In this document: one piece after another, positions 12,880 through 21,704 of the stretch | Position numbering within the stretch: position 1 is the first letter of the stretch | How the letters are laid out: each line of letters begins with the position of its first letter | NCBI GenBank assembly: GCA_014859095.1 | Contig: JACUUV010000014.1 | Span: forward strand, 1-57,676 | Reading direction: 5' to 3' | DNA length: 57,676 nt | Source of the DNA: Clostridia bacterium | Lineage (GTDB): Bacteria; Bacillota; Clostridia; Peptostreptococcales; Acidaminobacteraceae | Translations under genes and position numbers: made by a program | The notes under the pieces: model-generated | What the model saw: the letters and a program-made list of their open reading frames with translations, nothing else | What the model was told of the DNA's origin: nothing | The model's database searches: none

Positions 12880-14855
12880 ATCTTGAAATCAAATCCTTTC
12901 TCCGTTTCGTACGTATAATCCATAGGTTTCACGTTTTGCTGGACACTGAGCATTGGCTTGCCACCATCCGAATAATTTTCAAACGAGAACTCACCCTGCA
13001 CATACCCAAGATCATCCAGTCCCTCAAGCAACTCCCTAAACAACGGTTCAAGTGCGGCTCTGGAGTCACTCATCACTTTGAGGTTCACCCTCCCCGATTG
13101 AATGGTCACTTTGACACCCACTTCTCCATGCTTTTTAAGAGACATGCCGAAATAAAGTTCAGTATTTTGGGAATCCAGCTGACCGCCATTTTTCCTGCCG
13201 TTCATATAGACCTTCATATTACCGATGGTCTCCCCATCCTCAAATGGCATGTTGAAAAACTGAAATTGTTTGCGCCCCTCCTGATCCGGTTGGTTCATCA
13301 TCTGCTGACCTGAAAGGTTCATCATCGTCTTCTCCTGATTCTGAACCGTACGGGATTCCGTCTCCTCTTTCATCATTTTGAGAAGGATTTCTTTGACATT
13401 GCCCTCGATCCACTCCTGACTCTTCACGGAATCTTTCATTTCAATTTTGGAAGACACCTCCGATTCGTGATTAATACCCATAAAACGCATGATTTCAGCC
13501 ACATCTCTGGCTTGTCTCACACCTGTTGAATCCTTGAATATCTCCAGGACGCGTTCCAGCTGAGCCTCAAGTTTCACCGGTTTCTCGATTTGCTTAGGTA
13601 AAAATTCATTCATGATTTGGTCTGTTTTTAGCGTTGCAAACGCCTGGACTCTGTTAACTGATGGTGAAAAAGTCATCTTCTCGAAAGTCTCTTTGACTTC
13701 GGTTGTGATTTTCACTGCACCAGCAATATCTCCTTTAACAAGAGCATCTTTTGCATTAAGGAGTTTCGCACTCCCGTGCATCAACTCTTTTTCCATATGC
13801 ATGTCTGTGAACAACGTCACGTTGCTTTTCATGATCAAATGTTCCAAACGGTCGATTGCTTTTGAGACCATCTGGATCATATCGGCTTTCGCTGGTTTTT
13901 CAGGAATCTGTAAAAGTTCGACCACTTCCTTTTTAAAAGCACCAAAAGTCTCTTTTGCCTCAATGGTCGCCTGAGTGGTTTCTTTCACGATGTACTGCTT
14001 GAAATCAAAAACCTCAGCAATGATATTTGCGGCCTGATCCAAAATATGACTCACAGCCTCCGAGATAGCTTTTTCAATCTCTGGATCAATTTCAAGCTCT
14101 GATTGTGGCACGTCCCCTGAAATATCGTAAACTTCATTGTTCGTTTTAACCGATTCTTGATTTTCTGTATGTTTAGTAGGTTTAGTAGGTTCAATGGAAA
14201 CTTGTTGTTCTGCGTCAACTCTTTCAGTTGTCTCATTTGAAACAGGTTCCTTCACAGATAATGGCATCTCATTGATAACCTTAACCAACTTTTCAAGCAA
14301 TGTGGCCACAGTCTCTTTACTGAGATTCAGCAGTACAGTTTCTTTGGAATCAACACCGGCAACGAGCTGAATCGCTCTCACTACTGCGGATTTAAGATCC
14401 TGCCCACTCTCCAGCGCCCTTATGATTTCGGCTTTTACCGCCTCTGGGAACTTCAAGTTATGGATCAGTTTTTGGACATCAGACTTAGGCAATCGATCCA
14501 CCACGTTGTCATCGAGTAACAGCTGTAGGTCTTCAGGGCTGACCTGAAGAGCGCTATGAAGCGCCATCAATTGATCCGACTTCAAATCCACCCCTTTGTA
14601 GAGAGCCATCTCCACTGTTTCGAGTTTGGATTTGACATCGCCATCCGCTGCATTCATGAACTCCGTAACCTCATTGATCGTTTGTCGATCCGGTACTTTG
14701 TTATATTTCGAAAAAAGCGCGTTCAACGCTTTCGCATCCTCACCACTGAATTTGGGAACTTCGACTTTGTTTTCTTTTATGGTTTGTCCATCGCTCGGTT
14801 TTTCTGAAATCTTTAGCGATTGGGTCAATGATTGTAACATATTGCCTATTTTCAT
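12876..14855 (-). CDS. FliK-like flagellar hook-length control domain protein
   Basis: 659-aa hydrophilic protein. The long N-terminal and central part (~1-520) is mostly helical with no recognisable domain and a Thr/Lys/Glu-rich linker near 215-240. The C-terminal ~130 residues match the Flg_hook (FliK C-terminal) pattern: YFGMSLKKHGEVGVKVTIQS, VNLKVMSDSRAALEPLFREL and LLEGLDDLGY. Closest functional analogue is YlqG of Bacillus, a FliK-like protein outside the main flagellar operon. No other flagellar structural genes are in the window. RBS GAGGTGATCTT precedes ATG 14855. Could act in flagellar hook control or in an unrelated export system. Confidence 0.65.
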   Translation of the reverse strand: MKIGNMLQSLTQSLKISEKPSDGQTIKENKVEVPKFSGEDAKALNALFSKYNKVPDRQTINEVTEFMNAADGDVKSKLETVEMALYKGVDLKSDQLMALHSALQVSPEDLQLLLDDNVVDRLPKSDVQKLIHNLKFPEAVKAEIIRALESGQDLKSAVVRAIQLVAGVDSKETVLLNLSKETVATLLEKLVKVINEMPLSVKEPVSNETTERVDAEQQVSIEPTKPTKHTENQESVKTNNEVYDISGDVPQSELEIDPEIEKAISEAVSHILDQAANIIAEVFDFKQYIVKETTQATIEAKETFGAFKKEVVELLQIPEKPAKADMIQMVSKAIDRLEHLIMKSNVTLFTDMHMEKELMHGSAKLLNAKDALVKGDIAGAVKITTEVKETFEKMTFSPSVNRVQAFATLKTDQIMNEFLPKQIEKPVKLEAQLERVLEIFKDSTGVRQARDVAEIMRFMGINHESEVSSKIEMKDSVKSQEWIEGNVKEILLKMMKEETESRTVQNQEKTMMNLSGQQMMNQPDQEGRKQFQFFNMPFEDGETIGNMKVYMNGRKNGGQLDSQNTELYFGMSLKKHGEVGVKVTIQSGRVNLKVMSDSRAALEPLFRELLEGLDDLGYVQGEFSFENYSDGGKPMLSVQQNVKPMDYTYETEKGFDFKI

Positions 14856-14891
14856 AAGATCACCTCACTGAAATTATCGGCACGGGACCCT

Positions 14892-15788
14892 CTATATCTT
14901 AGACAGGGCCAGCCTTTTTTCACGGACGTTGGTCACTGTAAGAGAGAGCATGACAAGCGCTCCACCCACAAATTGTTTGACCGATATCAATTGTCCCAAA
15001 TAGACATAACTGAAAATTATCGTCACTATAGGCAGAAAGTTGATGAACAACGACGATTCCGTAATCCCAAGCAAATCCATGGATCTTGCAAAATAATAAA
15101 ATCCTAACACGGACGCGAACACACTGAGAAAAATCAGATGCATGATGCCTTCAAGCGGTACTGCTGTCCAGTTGTTGTTTTCGAAGGGAGCGATAATCAG
15201 AAAAAAAGGCAAACTGTATAAGAACTGATAGAAAATGATCGTCAAATAGGAATAGCTTCTAAAAAGTGGTTTAGATGCCATGGAATAGACCACCCACGAA
15301 AGTACAGCACCAAGCATCATCAAATATCCTATGGTCTCCTCCACCACGAAAAGCGATTTGAATCTTAAATCGATGATCAATACAACTCCGGCTATCGAAA
15401 TCAAGATGGCCATCACATCGACCTTATCGATTTTTCTCTTGAAGATCAAAGCTTCAAAAATCAGTGTGAACATCGGAATGGATGCAATAATGAGAGCGGC
15501 AGGAGATGCTGAAATGTACATGATTCCCGTATTCTCAAAATAGAAATAGATGGCAATACCAATTGTACCTGCGAGTATAAAAAGTGGTCGATCTTTCTTA
15601 TGCACTTTCAGGGGTTCTTTCATGATTTTCATCATAGCAAACATAATTGCCGTAGCGATTACAAACCTTATCGCACCTATGGTCATCGGCCCCAAATAGT
15701 CGAGAAGATACTCCGTACTCACAAAGGAAATGCCCCAAGTGACCACAGGAATCGACACGCTGATCAGACCTTTCGTTTTTCTTGTCAT
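14892..15788 (-). CDS. DMT superfamily permease (EamA domains)
   Basis: 298-aa integral membrane protein with about ten predicted helices arranged as two EamA repeats, the usual drug/metabolite transporter layout: GLISVSIPVVTWGISFVSTE opens repeat 1 and MMLGAVLSWVVYSMASKPL opens repeat 2. Substrate cannot be read from sequence. The start ATG 15788 follows AGAGGATG and lies 11 nt after the flavoprotein stop. The gene is transcribed with neighbours that have no obvious transport link. Confidence 0.88.
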   Translation of the reverse strand: MTRKTKGLISVSIPVVTWGISFVSTEYLLDYLGPMTIGAIRFVIATAIMFAMMKIMKEPLKVHKKDRPLFILAGTIGIAIYFYFENTGIMYISASPAALIIASIPMFTLIFEALIFKRKIDKVDVMAILISIAGVVLIIDLRFKSLFVVEETIGYLMMLGAVLSWVVYSMASKPLFRSYSYLTIIFYQFLYSLPFFLIIAPFENNNWTAVPLEGIMHLIFLSVFASVLGFYYFARSMDLLGITESSLFINFLPIVTIIFSYVYLGQLISVKQFVGGALVMLSLTVTNVREKRLALSKI

Positions 15789-15799
15789 ATTTTCATCCT

Positions 15800-17023
15800 C
15801 TATTGTGTATTATTTTTGATAATGTGATCGGCAACCGTCTTGGCTGATGAAAACGCCCACTGGAGATTGTAACCACCTGAATCGCCGTCGATATCGAGTA
15901 CTTCACCTATGAAATAAAGACCATTCCTGATTCTGGACATGAGATGCTTTGCGCTCACTTCCTCAAGAGCAACTCCACCTACACTCACCATGGCTGATGC
16001 TTCTCCAGTAAGTGCCTGGATTGCCACAGGATAAGCCGTCAAATGCTTGATGATTTCTTTTCTGACAGGCTTTGTCACCTCAGAAAGTCTCAGCTCCCTT
16101 TTTGCACCTGATGCGGCAAGGACGACTGGTTTGAGACGGTCTGGAATATCCAATTTATTCATGAAAAAGGCCAAAGGCTTTTCTCCGTTATCTCCCGCAA
16201 TTTCCAGAAAGAACCGATCGAGCGTTTCATAGGTCATATCGACAAACTGAATTTCAAGTCTGTCACCTTTCTCAAAATTCCTGCTATTGTCGAGGATCAC
16301 TGGTCCACTCAGTCCGAAATGTGTCAAAAGCAGATCTCCTGTGAACCTTCTGGTCTTTTGGCCTTCCCTACCCATTGATATATGGATGTTCTTAAAGGTG
16401 AGCCCACTCAATTCCAGCAAGTTCCTGTCATCGCAATGAACAGAGGTCAGTCCAGGCTTCGCTTCCACGACCCTGTGCCCCAGCTTTTCAGCGATGACAT
16501 ATCCATCCCCTGTAGTTCCAAGTCTTGAATAAGTCATGCCTCCTGTGGCGACAATCAGATTTGTGGAACAGAAGTCACCATAATCAGTGCGTACAGTATA
16601 GATTAAATCATCAAAAAGCACTTCAGTAAGCTTTACCTCTTTCATAATTTTTGCATTTCTGTTGTCACGAATGGCATTCAATAGCGTTTCAAGAACATCA
16701 TTCGATCTAAGCGTTGCCGGGAACACTTTCCCATCTTCCCTCTCGGTACACTTCAGTCCATGAGATTCAAAATATCTGATCACAGCTTTGTTGTCATGAT
16801 GTGACAATGCGAATTTCACAAAATTCTTATGATCGCCATAATGTGAATAGAAAGCCTTGATATCACCTCCGTGCGTCAGATTGCACTGACCGCTCCCGGA
16901 AGCGAGGAGTTTGAGCCCTAATCGGCTGTTTTTCTCGAGCACAAGCACTTTAAGAGGATTCAGATGTGCTGCCAGATACAATCCCGCCGCACCTCCACCT
17001 ATAATTACTGCATCATATTTCAT
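15800..17023 (-). CDS. HI0933/BaiN-type NAD(P)/FAD-dependent oxidoreductase
   Basis: 407-aa flavoprotein. FAD-binding Rossmann motif YDAVIIGGGAAGLYLAAHL at the N-terminus, NSRLGLKLLASGSGQCNLTH just after, ATGGMTYSRLGTTGDGY in the middle and GEVLDIDGDSGGYNLQWAFSS near the C-terminus, all family signatures. Members include the bile-acid enzyme BaiN, but most are uncharacterised, so a specific substrate should not be assigned. AGAGG precedes ATG 17023. It heads the operon running to ligA; its upstream region is occupied by the large palindrome at 17051-17118. Confidence 0.88.
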   Translation of the reverse strand: MKYDAVIIGGGAAGLYLAAHLNPLKVLVLEKNSRLGLKLLASGSGQCNLTHGGDIKAFYSHYGDHKNFVKFALSHHDNKAVIRYFESHGLKCTEREDGKVFPATLRSNDVLETLLNAIRDNRNAKIMKEVKLTEVLFDDLIYTVRTDYGDFCSTNLIVATGGMTYSRLGTTGDGYVIAEKLGHRVVEAKPGLTSVHCDDRNLLELSGLTFKNIHISMGREGQKTRRFTGDLLLTHFGLSGPVILDNSRNFEKGDRLEIQFVDMTYETLDRFFLEIAGDNGEKPLAFFMNKLDIPDRLKPVVLAASGAKRELRLSEVTKPVRKEIIKHLTAYPVAIQALTGEASAMVSVGGVALEEVSAKHLMSRIRNGLYFIGEVLDIDGDSGGYNLQWAFSSAKTVADHIIKNNTQ

Positions 17024-17050
17024 ATTTACCTCTTTTATTGTATAATATTA

Positions 17051-17118
17051 GTACCGATTGGGGACAGGTGCAAACTGGTACCTTGAGGTACCAGTTTGCA
17101 CCTGTCCCCAATCGGTAC
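17051..17118 (+). repeat. perfect 32-bp-arm palindrome (REP/BIME-like) between divergent genes
   Basis: Left arm 17051-17082, 4-nt spacer TTGA, right arm 17087-17118; the arms are exact reverse complements and both ends carry GGTACC/GTAC. The outer parts read ATTGGGGACAGGTGC / GCACCTGTCCCCAAT. A looser extension pairs GTATAA (17040-17045) with TTATAC (17120-17125). It lies between two divergently transcribed genes, so it cannot be the terminator of either. Sequence style resembles palindromes mobilised by REP-associated (Y1) transposases, but no such transposase is in the window. Confidence 0.85.
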
Positions 17119-17169
17119 CTTATACTAAGTATTTCTGATATACAAAGACGCTAAAAGGACGTGATAGCC

Positions 17170-18285
17170 TTGTTTTCAACCGAAGCCGAAGCCAAAAACC
17201 TGATAAACGCACTCAGAAACGGCACCGCACCATTTAAACATCATACGATGATTCTATCTGGTCGCGATGACGAGATCAACGCATTCAAAAAAGCGCTGAA
17301 GCTCATTGAAAACGACACAGGTTTAGTGAAAATCCTTATCGGAGACTACGGCGTCGGTAAATCTTTTTTAATGGGCACATTCAAGCATATTGCCCTCAAT
17401 GACGATTATGTGATTGCGTCGTTTCAAATCAATAATGGCTATCGGTTGAACAAGCTGGAAGATCTGTACTATGCCATCATGCATAATCTATATTTGAAAC
17501 ACAATCCGGAATCCAAATCTTCATTTGACGCTATTTTTGACCTTTGGATTGAAAATCTTAAAAACTCACCGTTTCCAGAACAAAAAAGCCATGAAATTCA
17601 GACGGTCTGTGATGCACTCTCGAAGTTCAACCTCACTTTTTCTAGGGCATTTTTAAGTTACATCCGTTCAAAAATCCGAGGAGACCGTGAAGCGACCACC
17701 ACCACGGGCGCATGGCTTTCGGGGGAACAGCATATTCCACAGGGCTTGAAGCAAAAGGTCGATCTCACAGGAGGCGTCGACAAGACCAATTCGCTTGATT
17801 TCCTTAAATCTTTCGTGAAATTAATCACTTTGCTCGATTATAAAGGACTAATTGTTTTCATCGATGAACTCGATTTGGTGTTGCATGATCGAAGTGATAT
17901 AAGGTTAAGTGCCTATGACAATCTGAAGTACCTTGTCGACCTCACCACCTCTGGAGAACTCCCCAATACTTTTTTTGTCTTCACCGGAACAAAAGAAGTG
18001 ATTACGTCTGAAGAAAAAGGGGTACTAACGCATACGGCACTTGCTCAGAGACTCAATCTGAACCTCCCGGAAGATTCCGGTTCTGTTCTTCAAATCGACT
18101 CGCTTGAACCTGCCGACTTACTCGAACTGACAAAAAAAGTATTGAAACTTTATAGCAGTTTCACAGCTCTGCCAAACAATATCGGTGCAGAACTGCTATA
18201 TGATGAAATCAATAAAAGCGAGCCGAGAGTGACCCGTCATTATGTCACAAGGCTCATCGAAAGACTGGATTCTGAAATCCTATGA
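17170..18285 (+). CDS. BrxD-like (DUF2791) P-loop ATPase, orphan
   Basis: About 371 aa. AAA-type ATPase of the group annotated as BREX ATP-binding protein BrxD/DUF2791: N-terminal NLINALRNGTAPF, Walker A GDYGVGKSF (~58-66), LSGEQHIPQGLKQ in the middle, Walker B GLIVFIDELDLV (~226-237) and the sensor-like FFVFTGTKEVI. The C-terminus is a small helical lid. No other BREX gene (brxA, brxB, brxC, pglX, pglZ, brxL) is visible nearby. The frame is open to GTG 17161, but AAAGGA is only one base from it, so I prefer TTG 17170 (10 nt spacing); both are non-ATG starts. Followed after 90 nt by an H-NOX chemoreceptor on the same strand. Function of stand-alone members is unknown. Confidence 0.72.
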   Translation: MFSTEAEAKNLINALRNGTAPFKHHTMILSGRDDEINAFKKALKLIENDTGLVKILIGDYGVGKSFLMGTFKHIALNDDYVIASFQINNGYRLNKLEDLYYAIMHNLYLKHNPESKSSFDAIFDLWIENLKNSPFPEQKSHEIQTVCDALSKFNLTFSRAFLSYIRSKIRGDREATTTTGAWLSGEQHIPQGLKQKVDLTGGVDKTNSLDFLKSFVKLITLLDYKGLIVFIDELDLVLHDRSDIRLSAYDNLKYLVDLTTSGELPNTFFVFTGTKEVITSEEKGVLTHTALAQRLNLNLPEDSGSVLQIDSLEPADLLELTKKVLKLYSSFTALPNNIGAELLYDEINKSEPRVTRHYVTRLIERLDSEIL

Positions 18286-18292
18286 TCCACAA

Positions 18293-18321
18293 GAACCTAT
18301 CTATCATTTTAGCATAGGTTC
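18293..18321 (+). terminator. weak hairpin after the BrxD-like gene
   Basis: 8-bp stem GAACCTAT/ATAGGTTC with a 13-nt loop, 8 nt past the stop codon, followed by CACACCTATTTTA with no real T run. It may terminate or only punctuate the transcript before the chemoreceptor gene. Confidence 0.35.
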
Positions 18322-18375
18322 ACACCTATTTTATATGCTTTTTTATAAATAATATGTTGTTGAAGGAAGGTCTCA

Positions 18376-20190
18376 ATGAAAGGTACTGTAGTAAACATCT
18401 GGCTCAACACAATCACCAAACTCTATGGTGAAAACACAAAAAATAAAATTTTGACCGAACAAGGTTGGAATCCCAATCGTCTGATCACTCCACTCGAAGA
18501 GATTGAAGACAAACGCGTTTTTGCGTTAATCGATGCTTTTGCAAAGAACAAGGGCATGAAAAGCGATGAACTTTGGAGAAAGCTCGGACAAAACAACATC
18601 AAATCTTTCCACGATTGGTTCCCGTCCTATTTTGACAATTCCAGTGCCATGGGCTTTCTGATGTTGATGGACAGGGTTCACGCCCAACTCACCAAAATGA
18701 TTCCGGGAGCTAAACCTCCCCGTCTGATTCCGGAAGTCATTGATGAAAAAAACATCTACCTGACCTACAAATCCAAAAGAGGACTGTTTGAGTATCTTGC
18801 GGGACTATTTGAAGGAGTCGCTGAACACTATGGTGAAAAAATCGACGCAAAAATTGTTGAAAAATCCACTGAAGCAGACGGCACCCATGTGGCGAAGTTC
18901 CATCTGACATTTGAAAAATCTCCAAAAATGATCAAAAAATACAAACTCACAAAGTTTTTGTCATTCGGATTTATAAAATCCTTGCCAATTAAGATCATGC
19001 TGATTCCAACACTTCTTACTGTAGCGATTATCGCCATACTGAATGGTGTTGAAAACATACCATTGTTGATTGGTGCACCGATACTTGTATTCCTTTCAGG
19101 CATTTTTGTGGCCGGTGCGGTCATGAAACCGGTAAACGGAATCCATGAGGAGCTCGAAAAAATCAAGACAATCCAGATTTCTGAAGATCTGATAGTAAGA
19201 ACAGGGGATCACATCGAATCCACTTATCGCGACATTGCAAATGTCAAAGACTCCCTTAGGGAGGAATTCACTTATTTAAAAGGTGGAATGGATGATCTTT
19301 ACTCATTCACAGACAAATTCTCCGTGGTTTCCAAGAACCTCAGTAGCGTTTCCGATCTGATTGCCCAGTCCGTACAGGAAGTAGCAGAAGGCGCCATTCA
19401 TCAAGCCACTGAAACAGAAGGTTCTGTGAGCATACTCGCGGACAACATCGAAATTCTTAATCAAATCAGCCAAAGAGAGCTCGAAGGTAAAGAAAGTCTA
19501 GAGTCTGCAGTGAAGCAAATTGAGATTTCATTCAACGATCTCGAGAAAGTCTCTATAAACCTCAATCAGGTCAAAGACAAATTTTCCGAGGTCAATACCC
19601 AAGGTACTGAACTCAGCAAGAAAGTAAAAGACATCATTACAATCGTCAGCACAGTAGAAAGTATTGCCGAACAAACGAACCTTTTAGCACTCAACGCTTC
19701 TATCGAAGCAGCAAGAGCTGGTGAAATGGGACGTGGATTCAGCGTTGTTGCTGAAGAAATCAGAAAGCTCGCTGAGGATTCAAAAAATGCCGTCAGCACC
19801 ATCAACTCAAGCCTCAACCTGTTCACCCACGGCGTCAACAGCATGGTGAGTCAAGTCAATGACCAGTTCATCGAGCTTGAAAACGGCACCAAGACCATGG
19901 CGAACGTCACTGTGGAAAGCAAAAATGCATCTTCTCGAATCAAAGTGGTTTCAAACTCGATTTCCGAGATTTCCAAACAACTTTCGAATGAGACCCAGAA
20001 AATCAACAAAGTGTTCGAAAACATGCATACTTTAGCTGCCATAGCAGAAGAAAACTCCGCCACATCGCAGGAGATGAGCGCAAACGTCACAAGCTTCTCC
20101 TCCGAGATCATATCTTTGACCGAGAACATCTCTGAACTCGAAAAGGTGGTATTGTTCCTTAAAAACGAACTCAAACGTTATAAATTATAA
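18376..20190 (+). CDS. methyl-accepting chemotaxis protein with N-terminal O2-type H-NOX sensor
   Basis: 604-aa chemoreceptor. Residues 1-~185 are a heme H-NOX (HNOB) domain that aligns without gaps to the Caldanaerobacter Tar4H-type domain as I know it: Trp9, Asn74, proximal heme ligand His102 ([11 protein letters not shown]), the YxSxR motif at 131-135 (YKSKR) and distal-pocket Tyr140. Two close hydrophobic helices (~205-222 and ~229-250) separated by only a few residues follow, then a cytoplasmic signalling domain with the conserved tip [19 protein letters not shown] and a long coiled coil. The presence of Tyr140 and Trp9/Asn74 predicts stable O2 binding rather than NO-only sensing. RBS AAGGAAGG precedes ATG 18376. 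Ends in a clear terminator. No che genes are in the window. Confidence 0.95.
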   Translation: MKGTVVNIWLNTITKLYGENTKNKILTEQGWNPNRLITPLEEIEDKRVFALIDAFAKNKGMKSDELWRKLGQNNIKSFHDWFPSYFDNSSAMGFLMLMDRVHAQLTKMIPGAKPPRLIPEVIDEKNIYLTYKSKRGLFEYLAGLFEGVAEHYGEKIDAKIVEKSTEADGTHVAKFHLTFEKSPKMIKKYKLTKFLSFGFIKSLPIKIMLIPTLLTVAIIAILNGVENIPLLIGAPILVFLSGIFVAGAVMKPVNGIHEELEKIKTIQISEDLIVRTGDHIESTYRDIANVKDSLREEFTYLKGGMDDLYSFTDKFSVVSKNLSSVSDLIAQSVQEVAEGAIHQATETEGSVSILADNIEILNQISQRELEGKESLESAVKQIEISFNDLEKVSINLNQVKDKFSEVNTQGTELSKKVKDIITIVSTVESIAEQTNLLALNASIEAARAGEMGRGFSVVAEEIRKLAEDSKNAVSTINSSLNLFTHGVNSMVSQVNDQFIELENGTKTMANVTVESKNASSRIKVVSNSISEISKQLSNETQKINKVFENMHTLAAIAEENSATSQEMSANVTSFSSEIISLTENISELEKVVLFLKNELKRYKL

Positions 20191-20197
20191 ACAAAGT

Positions 20198-20237
20198 CGG
20201 CTCGTCTTCCTAATCAATGGAAAACGAGCCGTTTTTA
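20198..20237 (+). terminator. terminator of the H-NOX chemoreceptor gene
   Basis: 8-bp GC-rich stem CGGCTCGT/ACGAGCCG extended inward by TTCC/GGAA, followed by TTTTTATATTT; 8 nt after the stop. It lies between convergent genes and may also end the MATE transcript. Confidence 0.85.
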
Positions 20238-20240
20238 TAT

Positions 20241-21599
20241 TTATACCAGTCTTGGATTGTCGTAAATATTCGTTTTGAAATAAAGGTAACTGTTGAGCAA
20301 TAGACGAACCGTCATATCCAGTGCAATCGCAAGGAATATAACATTAATGGACATCTGGAACACGTACGCAGCCAACATGGCAATCGGCACACGGACCACA
20401 TAAAGTCCGATTCCAGCCGCATACATCGGCATCTTGGTATAACCAGCACCTCTCAGAGCACCTCCGAGCACACCTGCAACATTTTGAGGCACTTGAGCCA
20501 GACCGCAATAAATCAGATACATGGTTCCAATTCTTATCAACTCCTGATCTTTAGTCATAATTCCTAGGAGCACTTTTGGAAACAGCACCAGAGAACCTCC
20601 ACCTATCACAGATACGATCACAGCCCATCTTATGATTTCTCTCAGGTAACTTCTGGCCTTTTCTGGAGCTTTGGCTCCCAGATATCTGCCCACGTAAGCC
20701 GTTGCAGCTACTTGAAATCCCGCCATAGGCATATATGCAATGCTTTCCGCCTGGAGCCCCAATTGATAAGCCGCATAAGCATTGTCACCATATGTGAGTA
20801 TCGCCCTGATCAATAATACTGAACTCATTTGCCAAAATAAAGATTCGATGGCACTAGGCACACCCGTTTTATAAACCGATGCTATAATGCTCTTCTTGAA
20901 TCTGAAAAATGAAGAAACACTGCTATGTTCAATAATGCCGCCTTTTCTTACGATAACGACAATCGCTATAACCGCAGCAATCGCTTGAGAAGATGCCATG
21001 GCAATACCTGCACCCATGAGTCCAAGCGCAGGAATTCCAAAGGCTCCTCTCACTAAGATCAGACCCAAAACAACATTGAGTATATTCATGATAGCACTGA
21101 TGATCATTGGTGTAGTTGCATCACCACGTCCCTGTAAGGCTCCCGCAACAATAAGGACAATACCTAGAAATGGCATCCCAAGTCCTACAACTCTGAGCAG
21201 TTTAACACCCACTTCCAATAGTTCACCTTTCGCGCCGAAAATTCCTAACCAAAAAGAAGGCAAAAATATCAAAGTACTTAAGAAAATCAATGACAATATA
21301 CAAATCGATCCAATTGTTTGCCTGATCGCATGCTTGATGCGTTCGTGATCTTCAGCTCCTAGTGCTTGAGCAATGACAACCTGGACTCCAATTGCAATAC
21401 CTTTGTAGACCGCCCAGATCATACCTCTCACTCGTGTGCTGAGCCCCATCGCCCCAATGGCTATGAAACCAAGATTGCCAATAAGCGCCATGGATACAAT
21501 GCCGACCATCATTTCAAGTATACTGGACATCATGATCGGCAAAATCATTTTGAGTATAGCAAGTCTCATTTCACGTTTTTCTATAGTCACACCAGCCAC
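20241..21599 (-). CDS. MATE family efflux transporter
   Basis: 452 aa with about twelve predicted helices in two related halves, the layout of multidrug and toxin extrusion (MatE) cation antiporters. The N-terminal repeat has MMSSILEMMVGIVSMALIGN and the second half FYKTGVPSAIESLFWQ-like and GAYAAYQLGLQAES-like segments. Substrate unknown. The frame opens at GTG 21608, but GAGGTG is best placed for GTG 21599 (VAGVTIEKREM), so I use that; it is a non-ATG start either way. It has its own promoter just downstream of the ribU terminator. Confidence 0.88.
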   Translation of the reverse strand: MAGVTIEKREMRLAILKMILPIMMSSILEMMVGIVSMALIGNLGFIAIGAMGLSTRVRGMIWAVYKGIAIGVQVVIAQALGAEDHERIKHAIRQTIGSICILSLIFLSTLIFLPSFWLGIFGAKGELLEVGVKLLRVVGLGMPFLGIVLIVAGALQGRGDATTPMIISAIMNILNVVLGLILVRGAFGIPALGLMGAGIAMASSQAIAAVIAIVVIVRKGGIIEHSSVSSFFRFKKSIIASVYKTGVPSAIESLFWQMSSVLLIRAILTYGDNAYAAYQLGLQAESIAYMPMAGFQVAATAYVGRYLGAKAPEKARSYLREIIRWAVIVSVIGGGSLVLFPKVLLGIMTKDQELIRIGTMYLIYCGLAQVPQNVAGVLGGALRGAGYTKMPMYAAGIGLYVVRVPIAMLAAYVFQMSINVIFLAIALDMTVRLLLNSYLYFKTNIYDNPRLV

Positions 21600-21638
21600 G
21601 ATACCCACCTCGCGTCATTATATTTCGCTTCCCTATAT

Positions 21639-21666
21639 ATTTTAACAGAAATGTGGCTTTTGTAAA
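21639..21666 (-). promoter_or_regulatory. promoter of the first MATE gene
   Basis: Minus strand TTTACA (21666-21661), 16-bp spacer, TAAAAT (21644-21639). It abuts the T run of the ribU terminator. Confidence 0.6.
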
Positions 21667-21695
21667 TAAAAAAGAGAACCGCTTAAGCGATCCTC
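21667..21695 (-). terminator. terminator of ribU
   Basis: 9-bp stem GAGGATCGC/GCGGTTCTC (with G-U pairs) around a TTAA loop, followed on the minus strand by TTTTTTATTT; 10 nt past the ribU stop. Confidence 0.85.
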
Positions 21696-21704
21696 CCGTA
21701 ATTC

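Noticed and set aside
17051-17118. Palindrome as a bidirectional terminator
   Set aside because: Both neighbouring genes are transcribed away from it, so there is no transcript to end, and no T runs flank the stem.
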